This document shows positions 8,895 through 18,018 of a DNA stretch of 64,000 nucleotides, in pieces. The notes under the pieces were generated by a model, which had not been told where the DNA came from, did not search any database, and was given only the letters and a program-made list of their open reading frames with translations. The position numbers and the translations under genes were made by a program. The stretch is from Eubacterium sp. (GTDB lineage Bacteria; Bacillota; Clostridia; Lachnospirales; Lachnospiraceae), in the NCBI GenBank assembly GCA_017634555.1, contig JAGBNF010000008.1:1-64000 (forward strand). The letters run 5' to 3'. How positions within the stretch are numbered: the stretch's first letter is position 1; every line of letters begins with the position of its first letter.

Positions 8895-9659
8895 TTACTC
8901 ATATCTCCTTACATGTCTGTTTCGGGCAGCTCTCTCCTGTCCTCTGTCACCGGCTCTTCTCCTGCTCTTTCTAGGTATCTTAGCTACAAAGGATATAAGA
9001 AGTCCGAACATCAGAAGGAAGCCTATTCCGTCTGAAGCCGCGAAAATATCATCCACCATGGAATTCCCGAGATTTCTGAGTGCCAGCTCAAGAACAACAA
9101 AGAAAAGCGGAGTGTTGATAATTGCAAACTTCGGGATCAGAAGTCTTCCGATCATTGTAAAATACATAAAGCCGAGAGATACACCTACTATTCCAACCCA
9201 GTAATATACATAGAACGGGATTGAAACATAATAGAAAACACTCTCTATAGTCGAAATGATCTCTGCACCCATGAGTCTTGTGTTAAACAGCTCTCTGTAC
9301 AAAACAGGAAGTATAACACTGACCGCCATGTTGAAAAGCATCGATAATGCCGCAGCGTAAGCTCCTATCTCAAAAAGCTTAGCCATATAGAAATCCACAG
9401 GGTATTTCTTTCTTCTTGCAACCGATATTGCTCTTACTGCGCCTTTTACCCCCACCAGGAAAAGCGGTACTGCGACTGCCGTAATGAGAATAGCCAGCCT
9501 GAAGCGTATAAGCGGCATCTTGGCCCAGTTACTCTCAATCTGACCGTTATGACTGTTTCCTTCACCGTAGGCGAATAAAAGCCACGAAGCGGCCATATAA
9601 AGTCCCGTACCCAGCATTCCGGTAATTAAATTTTTAACAACCTTCTCAGCATTTTTCAT
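8895..9659 (-). CDS. multi-pass membrane protein of unknown function
   Basis: Not recognised with confidence. The 254-residue protein has about six hydrophobic segments (roughly residues 12-30, 52-72, 92-118, 138-165, 172-200 and 212-230) and an Arg-rich cytosolic tail (KIPRKSRRRAGDRGQERAARNR). The ribosome binding site GGAG lies in the loop-proximal end of the terminator hairpin just upstream (9676-9699), so expression may depend on readthrough from the lipoprotein operon. It is tightly followed by exoA. Confidence 0.75.
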   Translation of the reverse strand: MKNAEKVVKNLITGMLGTGLYMAASWLLFAYGEGNSHNGQIESNWAKMPLIRFRLAILITAVAVPLFLVGVKGAVRAISVARRKKYPVDFYMAKLFEIGAYAAALSMLFNMAVSVILPVLYRELFNTRLMGAEIISTIESVFYYVSIPFYVYYWVGIVGVSLGFMYFTMIGRLLIPKFAIINTPLFFVVLELALRNLGNSMVDDIFAASDGIGFLLMFGLLISFVAKIPRKSRRRAGDRGQERAARNRHVRRYE

Positions 9660-9675
9660 AAATAAAACTCCAAAA

Positions 9676-9699
9676 GGGCAGCCGGAAAAGCGGCTGCCC
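9676..9699 (-). terminator. intrinsic terminator or attenuator after the lipoprotein gene
   Basis: Nine-base perfect stem GGGCAGCCG/CGGCTGCCC with a six-base loop, followed on the minus strand by TTTTGGAGTTTTA. The U stretch is interrupted by the GGAG that serves the next gene. It likely reduces rather than abolishes transcription into the membrane protein-exoA pair. Confidence 0.75.
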
Positions 9700-9711
9700 G
9701 ATATATAGTTT

Positions 9712-10485
9712 TTATCTTATCCTTGTAAACAGTCCCTGAGCTGCACTGAGTTCCTGATCATCCTGCATCGTAAATGTTACGAGTACAAGTATGTCACCGC
9801 TCTTCTTTGCATAGCAGACTCTTCTGCCTGCAGGGTTCTGATCTGCCGGTATATCCAGACACGACCAAAGCTCACCCATGAACTTAACTCTCTTGACTCT
9901 CAGATTCTCATATCTTCCAAGTGCCATTTCAAGATATTCATCCGATGTTATCTCCGGGAAGAGTGTAACACTCGGGTTAACATATGACACTATGATATTC
10001 GAACCTGTATTCTTATCATATGCTATACAGCAATATGAAGTCTCAGCATCCTTTGTGGTCTTATAACCATACCAGAAGTTATTAACATCTTCTTCTGTCA
10101 GTCCGGTTGCCTTTGCGACTCCCGCAGCATCATAGAATGCCCAATCTGTTTCATTAACATTGATTACAAAGCCTGCAACGGTATTGTAATATATTCCATC
10201 TCCGTAAGCACCTGCCTCAAGTGCATCTGTTGCCGATGCCATGATCTCTTCGGTGGCTGCTTCATCGAGCGGTTCCGCATCATACATAAGCTCGGCATCA
10301 CCATAGGTTGCATCTGTTACGGAAGCGTTTTCTTTATTAGGTTCATATTCTGTATTATTGCTTGATTCGTTGCTGAAGTCTGGAGAAACATACGGCTCCT
10401 TTTCTTCTTCGCCACATCCCGCAAGGGATATGAGAAGAATCGAGGCTGCCAGTAATGCTGCCGTCTTCTTCTTAAAAAAGAACAT
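9712..10485 (-). CDS. putative lipoprotein
   Basis: Function unknown. A lipoprotein signal peptide is clear: KKK, a hydrophobic stretch, then the lipobox LAGC with cleavage before the cysteine. An acidic Ser/Asn/Glu linker follows (residues about 25-75), then a globular domain of some 170 residues. The start is set at the ATG complementary to 10483-10485, which follows a GGGAGGG with a tight 3-4 base spacing. An in-frame ATG five codons upstream (10500) has no ribosome binding site. It directly follows yajC, with coupling likely. Confidence 0.8.
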   Translation of the reverse strand: MFFFKKKTAALLAASILLISLAGCGEEEKEPYVSPDFSNESSNNTEYEPNKENASVTDATYGDAELMYDAEPLDEAATEEIMASATDALEAGAYGDGIYYNTVAGFVINVNETDWAFYDAAGVAKATGLTEEDVNNFWYGYKTTKDAETSYCCIAYDKNTGSNIIVSYVNPSVTLFPEITSDEYLEMALGRYENLRVKRVKFMGELWSCLDIPADQNPAGRRVCYAKKSGDILVLVTFTMQDDQELSAAQGLFTRIR

Positions 10486-10500
10486 AAGCCCTCCCATCAA

Positions 10501-10911
10501 TTACTTCTTTGACTTTTTATCTTCTTTCTTATCTTCCTTTACTTCTTCTGAAGCGTCGCCGTCATCAACTGCTGAATCCGGATCCTCAATCTCTGCGATT
10601 GCCTTCTGGTGCATTGGGATACGGCAGTTCTTGTTGTTACCGAACTCAACGATAACTGTCTCATCATCAGGGATGTCGATAACTGTTCCGAAAAATCCGC
10701 TTGTTGTCATTATTGATACACCCGGCTTAAGGTGGCTCATCATCTCTTCATGCTTCTGTGTCTGCTTCTTCTGAGGCTTTACCATGATGAAATAAATCAT
10801 GATTACGAAAAATACTATATAGAATACAAGCATTCCGATACCTGTACCGGTACCCATAGTAGCCTGTCCTGCTCCCGCATCAGCCGAAGAAAGTACTGAA
10901 AGTAAAAACAT
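10501..10911 (-). CDS. yajC: preprotein translocase subunit YajC
   Basis: Small single-span inner-membrane protein that accompanies SecDF. A short N-terminal region, one transmembrane helix (about residues 26-44), the signature YFIMVKPQKKQTQKHEEMMSHLKPG, then the conserved TTSGFFGTVIDI fold. The C-terminus is an unusual 30-residue acidic/Lys-rich tail (EEVKEDKKEDKKSKK). The pairing tgt-yajC is common in bacteria, but secD and secF, which usually follow, are absent here. Confidence 0.93.
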   Translation of the reverse strand: MFLLSVLSSADAGAGQATMGTGTGIGMLVFYIVFFVIMIYFIMVKPQKKQTQKHEEMMSHLKPGVSIMTTSGFFGTVIDIPDDETVIVEFGNNKNCRIPMHQKAIAEIEDPDSAVDDGDASEEVKEDKKEDKKSKK

Positions 10912-10924
10912 TTTTTAAATCTCC

Positions 10925-12064
10925 TTAATCTTCTATTATTTGTCCGGTGACCTTTAAAAGCTTCTGCTGTTTGTATTCCTTATAGCAGTGATTTTCTATG
11001 GCCTCCCGAATTTCCTTCAACATATTATTATAAAAGCTGAGATTATGCAAGACACAAAATCTCATACCCAGCATTTCATCCCTTACTAAAAGGTGTCTGA
11101 TATACGCTCTGGAATACCTTCTGCATACCGGGCAGTTACATGTCGGATCAAGCGGTCTTTCATCAAATTCAAACCGTTTATTCTTCATATTAAGCTTTCC
11201 GAAGTTGGTATAAACCTGTCCGTGACGTCCGTTTCTTGAAGGATATACGCAGTCAAAAAAGTCAACTCCTCTGTCTACCGCTTCAAGGATATTTGCAGGT
11301 GTACCTACTCCCATAAGATAGGTCGGCTTGTCTACAGGAAGATGTGGAACCGTAACATCGAGGATATGGTACATTTCCTCATGGCTCTCTCCTACAGCAA
11401 GCCCGCCGATGGAATAACCCGGAAGATCAAGCTCCGATATCCTCTTTGCATTATCGATACGAATATCGTCTATAACTCCGCCCTGGTTAATTCCGAAAAG
11501 CATCTGTTCTTTATTAATAGTTGTTTCGAGACTGTTCAGCTCATCCATCTTTGCCTTACATCTGAGCAGCCATCTTTCGGTTCTTGCCATCGACTTCTCG
11601 ATATAACTTCTCTCTGCCTTGGCAGGTGGACATTCGTCGAAGGCCATTGCAATGGTAGATGCAAGATTTGACTGTATCTGCATACTCTCCTCAGGTCCCA
11701 TGAAGATCTTTCTTCCGTCGATATGGGAATTAAATGTAACGCCCTCTTCCTTTATTGCTCTCAGCTTCGCAAGTGAGAACACCTGAAATCCGCCCGAATC
11801 AGTAAGAATAGGCCGGCTCCACGTGGTAAACTTGTGAAGCCCGCCTAACTTATATACTGTCTCATCACCGGGTCTGACATGAAGATGATAGGTATTGCAG
11901 AGAAGAACCGAAGTATCGATACTCTCAAGATCATCCATTGATACCGCTCCCTTTATGGCAGCTGCCGTACCTACATTCATGAATACCGGTGTTTGTATTG
12001 TACCATGAGGTGTTTCAAAGTCTGCTCTTTTCGCCAGACCATCTCTTGTTATAAGTTTATACAT
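10925..12064 (-). CDS. tgt: tRNA-guanine(34) transglycosylase
   Basis: Exchanges guanine for preQ1 at the wobble position of Asp/Asn/His/Tyr tRNAs. It has the motifs PVFMNVGTAAAIKG, ILTDSGGFQVFSL (nucleophile region), GGLAVGE, YLMGVGTP and FDCVYPSRNGRHG. The zinc site is CNCPVCRRYSRAYIRHL (C-x-C-x2-C...H). Length of 379 residues is normal. It is four bases downstream of htrA, hence cotranscribed. Confidence 0.96.
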   Translation of the reverse strand: MYKLITRDGLAKRADFETPHGTIQTPVFMNVGTAAAIKGAVSMDDLESIDTSVLLCNTYHLHVRPGDETVYKLGGLHKFTTWSRPILTDSGGFQVFSLAKLRAIKEEGVTFNSHIDGRKIFMGPEESMQIQSNLASTIAMAFDECPPAKAERSYIEKSMARTERWLLRCKAKMDELNSLETTINKEQMLFGINQGGVIDDIRIDNAKRISELDLPGYSIGGLAVGESHEEMYHILDVTVPHLPVDKPTYLMGVGTPANILEAVDRGVDFFDCVYPSRNGRHGQVYTNFGKLNMKNKRFEFDERPLDPTCNCPVCRRYSRAYIRHLLVRDEMLGMRFCVLHNLSFYNNMLKEIREAIENHCYKEYKQQKLLKVTGQIIED

Positions 12065-12068
12065 TCAT

Positions 12069-13412
12069 TTATTTCGCCCTGAGTGTTACATCCAGAGTGA
12101 CCTTGTTATATTTACCCATCTCTGATCTGTAAACTACTATCTGGACAGTATCTCCCTCATTAAAAGTTTGAATTCTGTTCTTTAATTCTTCAACAGTATA
12201 AACTTCCTTACCCTCGATTTCAACTATAATGTCTCCTGCGTATAATCCTCCCTGCTCTGCAGGTGAGTTACTCTCTACCTCTTTAACATAGATTCCTTCA
12301 GGGAATCCGTAAATCTGTGAATACTGTTTATCGACCTCTACCGGACTGATTCCGATATAAAGCTCAGCCTTCTTCTCGCCCTTTATTATGGAATTAATTA
12401 TATCCATAGCCTTATTGATTGGGATAGAGAAGCCCATTCCTTCAACCTTGGAGTCAACATATTTTACTGAGTTGATTCCGATAACCTCACCCTTTGCGTT
12501 AAAGAGTGCGCCGCCGCTGTTACCCGGATTGATAGCGGCATCGGTCTGGATATATCTTCCGTCGCTTCCCTCGATTGTTCTGTCGAGAGCACTTATATAT
12601 CCGACTGTTACAGACTGACCGTAGCCCAGTGCATTTCCTATGGCGATCGCAGGTTCACCTACTCTCAGATCATCAGAATTTCCGATATTCGCAATAGTGA
12701 TCTTCTCTGTTGTGGACTGCTTCATATCGCTGAACTTAACCGATACTACCGCAACGTCTTCATTCTCGTCATAACCGATTACATCGGCCTTAACAATCTC
12801 ACCATCCGAAAAGCCTACATTTATCTCATCCGCAGACTTGATAACATGATAATTTGTTGCAATATAAAGTACCTTATCTGACTTTCCGATTATTATTCCG
12901 GAACCGGCTCCTGTTGCCTCATCGGTACCTGCCGTAAAGAAATATGTATAATCCGTCGTTACCTTAGTCGTGATCGATACGATGGAATTCTCCGCACCTT
13001 CAACAATATTCGCAACATCATAGGAAACAGTCTGTGTAGAACCACCTGTGTTGACAGGCTGCTGCTGAACCACATTTGATGAAGGATCATTCTCTTCAAT
13101 CACTACCTGTTCTGTTCCTTCGTTCCTTCCCAGAGCCTTATCAGAAAGCACATTCACTCCCTGAAATGTAGCGCCGCCCACAAGTCCGAACACAACCGCC
13201 GCAACAGCTGCCTTTGCAGCCACTCTTCCGAAGCTGCCTTCCTTCTTCTCCTTAGGTGCTTTCACCTTCTGCTTTTTCGTTTTGTTTATATTATTCATCG
13301 TATTGACCGGCTGTTCATACACCTGAGGTGCAGGGTTGTTTGCCTTATACATACTCTGATCGTAATTGAATCCGCCATATTGATTATTCTTGCCGTATTC
13401 GTTGTTTTCCAT
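12069..13412 (-). CDS. htrA: HtrA/DegP-type trypsin-like serine protease with PDZ domain
   Basis: Membrane-anchored protease/chaperone for misfolded extracytoplasmic proteins. A charged, Asn-rich cytosolic segment (1-60) precedes one transmembrane helix (about 61-90) and a linker, then the protease domain with the triad His189 (TNYHV), Asp219 (NEDVAVV) and Ser299 (NPGNSGG). A single C-terminal PDZ domain spans about 345-440. The 447-residue length matches the Firmicutes HtrA/HtrB type. It is the first gene of the htrA-tgt-yajC transcript. In Firmicutes such genes are often induced by CssRS-like systems; no such site was identified. Confidence 0.94.
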   Translation of the reverse strand: MENNEYGKNNQYGGFNYDQSMYKANNPAPQVYEQPVNTMNNINKTKKQKVKAPKEKKEGSFGRVAAKAAVAAVVFGLVGGATFQGVNVLSDKALGRNEGTEQVVIEENDPSSNVVQQQPVNTGGSTQTVSYDVANIVEGAENSIVSITTKVTTDYTYFFTAGTDEATGAGSGIIIGKSDKVLYIATNYHVIKSADEINVGFSDGEIVKADVIGYDENEDVAVVSVKFSDMKQSTTEKITIANIGNSDDLRVGEPAIAIGNALGYGQSVTVGYISALDRTIEGSDGRYIQTDAAINPGNSGGALFNAKGEVIGINSVKYVDSKVEGMGFSIPINKAMDIINSIIKGEKKAELYIGISPVEVDKQYSQIYGFPEGIYVKEVESNSPAEQGGLYAGDIIVEIEGKEVYTVEELKNRIQTFNEGDTVQIVVYRSEMGKYNKVTLDVTLRAK

Positions 13413-13601
13413 TCAAAATCACTCCTTACTGTGTTTGACATTTATGTCTTATCATCTATAATTATGTCTATGATTATGATACCAAAATGTGACAAATGTG
13501 TGAACTCAACATTTCATATTTCTGAAGATATCATATAGGCAATTTTAATAGTTTTTTTAAGCTTCATTTAAGCTTTTTGTGATTTAAAAACGGAGGAAAA
13601 A
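13413..13601. other. divergent intergenic region, no gene seen
   Basis: AT-rich spacer between leftward htrA and the rightward ABC operon. AAGCTT occurs twice close together (13559-13575) and could form a weak hairpin. No convincing -35/-10 pair could be chosen on either strand, although promoters must be here. Confidence 0.5.
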
Positions 13602-13874
13602 ATGTTCAGAGTCTGGGGCAAATTGATCAAGGATAACAAGCTCATAAAGGATACGGTGATTGCCATAAATGACCCGGAAATGAGAAGAACTCCCAAGGTA
13701 TATAAAGCCCTGGAGGATATGTGTTACGAATTCGATCTTGCCATCCCGATATGGCTTGATTCGAACAAGAGGGAGTTCATCGATCATTCCCTCACTCGTT
13801 TCACACAGGACAGTTTTATTGAATCCGTTGATTTTGATTATCTCGAGTTTCGCGTTATAGAGGATGAGTTTTAA
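13602..13874 (+). CDS. conserved-looking 90-residue protein of unknown function
   Basis: Not recognised. It begins MFRVWGKLIKDNKLIKDT and has a strong ribosome binding site (CGGAGGAAAAA). It has no signal peptide or membrane segment; it looks like a small soluble alpha/beta protein with an acidic C-terminus (ESVDFDYLEFRVIEDEF). It lies 12 bases upstream of the ABC ATPase and is almost certainly cotranscribed with it. Whether it is functionally linked to the exporter is unknown. Confidence 0.75.
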   Translation: MFRVWGKLIKDNKLIKDTVIAINDPEMRRTPKVYKALEDMCYEFDLAIPIWLDSNKREFIDHSLTRFTQDSFIESVDFDYLEFRVIEDEF

Positions 13875-13886
13875 GAGAGGTATTTC

Positions 13887-14561
13887 ATGCTGAAGCTTGA
13901 AAACGTTAACATTAATTATGGCAGAAGAAGGATACTCAGTGACGTATCCTTTACGGCTGACCGCGGGCAGCTGATCGGTCTTCTCGGCCTTAACGGTTCG
14001 GGCAAGTCCACTCTTCTCACAGTCATTGCAGGTCTGAGACGCCCTTATTCGGGAAATGTATCCCTGGACGATACTGCGGCTTCATCTCCAACATATAAAA
14101 GCCGCTTCGGCTATGTAACTCAGGAGACTGCACTGATTCCCGAGCTTTCCGCTATGGATAATCTCAGACTCTGGTCTTCCATGAAGAAGGATGAGCTTCT
14201 TAAAACTCTTTCAAGTCCTCCTCTTTCTATCCTGAAGGTTCAGGACTTTATTGATGTTCCCGTACGTTCCATGTCGGGTGGAATGAAGAAGCGTCTTCAG
14301 CTCGCTACCGTTCTCATCGGTAATCCTGAGGTTCTTCTCCTTGACGAGCCCCTCGCCGCTCTCGACATCCCTGCAAAAGAAGATATCATAAACTATATAC
14401 GCGCATTCCGCTCAAACGGCGGACTTATAATTGCAGCATCACATGATGATGAACTTTTCTACGTATCCGACAGGATATTTCTTATCGACCGCGGCAGCGT
14501 ATCACCTGTCGCACCCGGTTCCGATTACCATCAGCTTTTGAGAGGACGACTGCATGAATAA
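13887..14561 (+). CDS. ABC transporter ATP-binding protein (ABC-2 exporter type)
   Basis: Nucleotide-binding subunit of an exporter. Walker A is GLNGSGKST, the signature is MSGGMKKRLQLA, Walker B is VLLLDEPLAALD and the switch histidine is in AASHDDE. Only 224 residues, a minimal CcmA/NatA-like ATPase. It overlaps the next permease by eight bases. Two permeases follow, giving an ATPase plus heterodimeric permease arrangement. Confidence 0.92.
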   Translation: MLKLENVNINYGRRRILSDVSFTADRGQLIGLLGLNGSGKSTLLTVIAGLRRPYSGNVSLDDTAASSPTYKSRFGYVTQETALIPELSAMDNLRLWSSMKKDELLKTLSSPPLSILKVQDFIDVPVRSMSGGMKKRLQLATVLIGNPEVLLLDEPLAALDIPAKEDIINYIRAFRSNGGLIIAASHDDELFYVSDRIFLIDRGSVSPVAPGSDYHQLLRGRLHE

Positions 14562-15669
14562 AGGCCAGTTTAGACGCACATTTAAAACCGGCCTTCTGAC
14601 AGGTCTTCATTATATTCCGTCAATCCTGCTATATACACTGATCTTTCTTATCACAGCCGGAATACTTGTGTCTCTCGGACGCAGACTGCTCTCCCATGAC
14701 AGCAGCCTCGGCACTATAAAGATCGGCTACTCGATTGAAGATAATTCCTCACAGACTGAATTTGCACTCAATATCGTAACCGGCATGGACAGCTTCCGTG
14801 AATCTGCGGAGCTGATAGAATATGAATCCCGTGAAGCAGGTATCGACGCACTTAACCGCGGCGATATAGCCTGCCTTGTTTATGTCCCGTTGGGCTTTAT
14901 AGATGAGCTCTTTGGAGGCGCTGAAGAAGCCCGCGGCATGGATGTAATCTTCCGCGACGAAAAGACTATGGAGGGGCATCTTATCAACGACCTTCTCCAG
15001 TCAGGCGCCAACATTCTCGGTACCGCACAGGGTGCATACTTCGCGCTGCATTTCACAAATGCATCCCTTCAGATTCCCGAAGAGACTGCAGAGTCTCTCG
15101 AGAACTCTCTCGATATGCGAAATCTCACCTACGTTCTGACAAGAACAGAACATTTTACATATGAAAATTTCGAGGTATTATCGGAATTCAGCATCAGGCA
15201 GAAGCTTATCGCTTCAGGTCTGATCCTTATGATGTTCCTTTCCGTATTTGTAATGGCATATATCTATAAATGCCAGCATCCCGTGATGAGGCTCAGGATG
15301 CTTTCCTCCGGTCTCGGAACTGCCGGCTGCTTTACCGCGGAAATGCTTTCGGCTGCAGTATTCATTTACGGTATATACATCATTTCCCTGACAGCTGTTT
15401 TTATTGCAGCTCCGCCGGTATCCGTGAAGGCCTTCTTCCTTGCGATACCTGTAGTGCTTGCGGCAGCTTTCGTAATAACCTTATTTATCTATATATTTAA
15501 AAGCCCCGTAACTGCAGGGCTTTCGACACTGATATTTACTCTGATCATGATGTACCTTGCAGGTGGACTCATCCCGACCGAGTTCCTTCCGTCATTTCTT
15601 CAGAAGGCCTCAGTCCTTAATCCTTTTACATACCTGATCAGATTCATGTTAACGATACTTTGGAGATAA
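14554..15669 (+). CDS. ABC-2 type transporter permease
   Basis: Membrane subunit: one N-terminal transmembrane helix (about residues 18-42), a large extracytoplasmic loop (about 45-215), then five to six helices to the C-terminus (about 216-370). This 1+5 layout is that of YhgE/ABC-2 (NatB-like) permeases. The start overlaps the ATPase stop, indicating coupling. Substrate unknown. Confidence 0.88.
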   Translation: MNKGQFRRTFKTGLLTGLHYIPSILLYTLIFLITAGILVSLGRRLLSHDSSLGTIKIGYSIEDNSSQTEFALNIVTGMDSFRESAELIEYESREAGIDALNRGDIACLVYVPLGFIDELFGGAEEARGMDVIFRDEKTMEGHLINDLLQSGANILGTAQGAYFALHFTNASLQIPEETAESLENSLDMRNLTYVLTRTEHFTYENFEVLSEFSIRQKLIASGLILMMFLSVFVMAYIYKCQHPVMRLRMLSSGLGTAGCFTAEMLSAAVFIYGIYIISLTAVFIAAPPVSVKAFFLAIPVVLAAAFVITLFIYIFKSPVTAGLSTLIFTLIMMYLAGGLIPTEFLPSFLQKASVLNPFTYLIRFMLTILWR

Positions 15670-15675
15670 TGAAAC

Positions 15676-16725
15676 ATGATGCAGCAGCTGATACGTTTTA
15701 AGCTTATGATGAAGAGAACTCTGCGGCAGCCATTCCTGTATATAATGGCCGCTGTTCTTATCGTGCTCTCCGTCCTCTGCCGTGTCATCCCTGATTCCGA
15801 GAAGAGTGCTTCCATTCCGGTTGCCATACTCTGCCTCGATACTTCCGAAGAAGCGTCACATACAGTCTCTGACATTCTTTCCATGAATTCAATTTTCGAA
15901 TACTATACAGTATCCTCCGAAGATGAAATGTACCGCGACATTGCAGCAGGCAGTGCCGATTCAGGCTTTATCATTCCCGAGGATTATTACAGCACCTGCT
16001 CATCCTATGCCACACTGAAGAATATCAGGATAATCGTAACCGACGGTTCAACCTTCCCTTCACTTGCAGCTGATGAGATCTACTCGGTTCTCTTCAAGTA
16101 TTCCGCTGCGGAGATACTCAGGGATACCATCACATCTGAGGCTGTATATAAGGAGTATGGCGATATATCTCCCGATGACATTGCTTCACTCACACTTGAA
16201 AACTACAACGAGATAATCTCAGGAAAAGGAACCTTCCATATAGAGGATGTATCCGGAGGAAAATATAATTCCATAACCGATACCAGATCTGTGGAGATAC
16301 CTGTAAGAAAGCTTTCGGGATTCTTCATACTGGCCGCTGCTCTGCTCGGGCTGCTTAACTTCTTTAACGATAAGGAAACCGGAATATTTATACGCATGTC
16401 AGGTACCGGACAGCTCTTCATGAAGCTGGTCGAGGTACTTACACTTATGCTGCCTGTAAGTATCATCTCATACATTTCCATACTCGCAGCTTATCCGGGT
16501 GAAAATGCACTTACACTCCTGCTTCATGTTCTTTTATATTCGCTGACAGTATGCTGCTTTACATTTTTCATAAGCCTCATAATAAGAAAAAGCACCCTTC
16601 TGAAAGGAGTGCTTCCTGTATATCTTATTCTTACTCTTATCTTCGGTGGCGTGTTCTTCGACCTCTCCGGCTTCAGCAGCCCGGTAAAGATCATTTCATG
16701 TCTTTTCCCGCCATATTATTTCTAG
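15676..16725 (+). CDS. second ABC-2 type transporter permease
   Basis: Paralogue-like partner of the previous gene, 349 residues. N-terminal helix at about 15-33, extracytoplasmic domain to about 210, then a cluster of helices. It starts six bases after the previous stop. It ends with KIISCLFPPYYF, only about 35 bases before the convergent yigZ stop, with no clear terminator between them. The two permeases probably form a heterodimer (inference). Confidence 0.87.
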   Translation: MMQQLIRFKLMMKRTLRQPFLYIMAAVLIVLSVLCRVIPDSEKSASIPVAILCLDTSEEASHTVSDILSMNSIFEYYTVSSEDEMYRDIAAGSADSGFIIPEDYYSTCSSYATLKNIRIIVTDGSTFPSLAADEIYSVLFKYSAAEILRDTITSEAVYKEYGDISPDDIASLTLENYNEIISGKGTFHIEDVSGGKYNSITDTRSVEIPVRKLSGFFILAAALLGLLNFFNDKETGIFIRMSGTGQLFMKLVEVLTLMLPVSIISYISILAAYPGENALTLLLHVLLYSLTVCCFTFFISLIIRKSTLLKGVLPVYLILTLIFGGVFFDLSGFSSPVKIISCLFPPYYF

Positions 16726-16759
16726 ACCATATAGATTATCTTTTGACATCTGATATCAT

Positions 16760-17374
16760 TTATTTACATACCACTTCGCGGCCCAGATCTTCTATCGTCA
16801 CCTGACCCTTTGTGGTATCTGTAATCTTTGAGAGGATCATTTCGTCCTTTTCTTCCGGAACATAAACCGTTACTGCGATATCACTTCCGTACTCGGTCTC
16901 ATAGTCCGTAATCCCTTCCTTCTCAAGAAGAAATCTGATCTTATCATACTCAGGATACGCGAATCTGTAGCATCTCTTCACACAGCTCATCAGCTCGCCG
17001 GTCTCGGCATTCTGTAGCGCTTCCTTTGCCGCATCCGAATATGCTCTTACAAGTCCGCCCGTTCCGAGAAGCGTGCCTCCGAAATATCTGGTGACAATGA
17101 TAAGGATATTCATTATATCCGATCCCGTCACGATATCGAGTATCGGCTTTCCCGCTGTACCCTTCGGCTCACCGTCATCCGAAAACTTCAGTGCAGGATT
17201 CTTCTCACCCAGCGAATATGCATAGCACACATGACGTGCGTCATAATATTTTTTTCTTGTTTCGGCGATCAGTGCCGCAGCCTCTTCCTCAGATTCTATA
17301 AAATGTGCTTCTCCTATGAATCTTGATTTTTTTACTACAACCTCTGCCTCACCGGTTTTAATTATCTGCTTCAT
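16760..17374 (-). CDS. yigZ: YigZ/IMPACT family protein
   Basis: Member of the UPF0029/IMPACT family, suggested to act near translation regulation or peptide handling; biochemical role is uncertain. Signature residues: KKSRFIG at the N-terminus, DARHVCYAYSLG, SDDGEPKGTAGKP and VTRYFGGTLLGTGGLVRAY. A C-terminal domain of about 70 residues follows, as in the family. Length is 204. It follows nrdR by 15 bases. Confidence 0.92.
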   Translation of the reverse strand: MKQIIKTGEAEVVVKKSRFIGEAHFIESEEEAAALIAETRKKYYDARHVCYAYSLGEKNPALKFSDDGEPKGTAGKPILDIVTGSDIMNILIIVTRYFGGTLLGTGGLVRAYSDAAKEALQNAETGELMSCVKRCYRFAYPEYDKIRFLLEKEGITDYETEYGSDIAVTVYVPEEKDEMILSKITDTTKGQVTIEDLGREVVCK

Positions 17375-17389
17375 ATCACCCGATCTGCA

Positions 17390-17839
17390 TTACTTGAGGA
17401 GCTTCTTCAGCTCATCCATAAATGTATTAACATCCTTGAATTCTCTATATACGGATGCGAATCTTACGTATGCAACTCCGTCAAGATTCTTGATCTTATC
17501 CATAACAATACCGCCTATGATGGAGCTGTCCACTTCTCTCATACCCATGTTATAGATTTCAAGCTCTATCTCATCCACACAAGCCTCGATCTTCTCAAGC
17601 GGTACAGGTCTCTTATGACATGAACGGATAACTCCCTGCTCGATCTTAGCTCTGTCATAAGGCTCTCTGGTCTTATCCTTCTTTATTACCATAAGAGGAA
17701 CTGTCTCAACCTTCTCATATGTAGTAAACCTTTTTCCGCATACGTCGCACTGTCTGCGGCGTCTTATCGCTGAATTATCATCAGCCGGTCTCGAATCTAT
17801 AACTCTGGTGTTTTCATCTCCGCAATACGGACATTTCAT
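17390..17839 (-). CDS. nrdR: transcriptional repressor NrdR
   Basis: Zinc-ribbon/ATP-cone repressor of ribonucleotide reductase genes. The zinc site is MKCPYCG...CDVCGKRF and the ATP-cone begins at VPLMVIKKDKTREPYDRAKI. The start is set at the ATG complementary to 17837-17839, with GAGGAGGAG about ten bases upstream; this gives the standard length of 149 residues. A longer frame to 17893 adds an untypical 18-residue extension. Confidence 0.95.
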   Translation of the reverse strand: MKCPYCGDENTRVIDSRPADDNSAIRRRRQCDVCGKRFTTYEKVETVPLMVIKKDKTREPYDRAKIEQGVIRSCHKRPVPLEKIEACVDEIELEIYNMGMREVDSSIIGGIVMDKIKNLDGVAYVRFASVYREFKDVNTFMDELKKLLK

Positions 17840-17969
17840 GGTTAAGCTCCTCCTCGTTGATTTACATAAAATAATATAAAACAACTTTAACACAAAGACT
17901 ATGAAGTTTCAAACGATTTATGGCAGTTGAAATATCCTTAGAAATAGGTTAATATTTTGTTTCGTAACT

Positions 17970-17998
17970 GTTTGCGGATTTTTGTCCGCCGACCAAAC
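17970..17998 (+). promoter_or_regulatory. small stem-loop in the ABC-F leader
   Basis: GTTTG pairs with CAAAC and the inner GCGGA with TCCGC, around a loop of six bases. It ends about 20 bases before the start codon of the ABC-F gene. No U tract follows, so it is not a terminator. Function unknown. Confidence 0.35.
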
Positions 17999-18018
17999 TA
18001 CTCAGGAGACTTAATGAA

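Noticed and set aside
13559-13575. Terminator at the AAGCTT repeats
   Set aside because: The stem is short and AT-only, and it precedes a gene start rather than following a stop.
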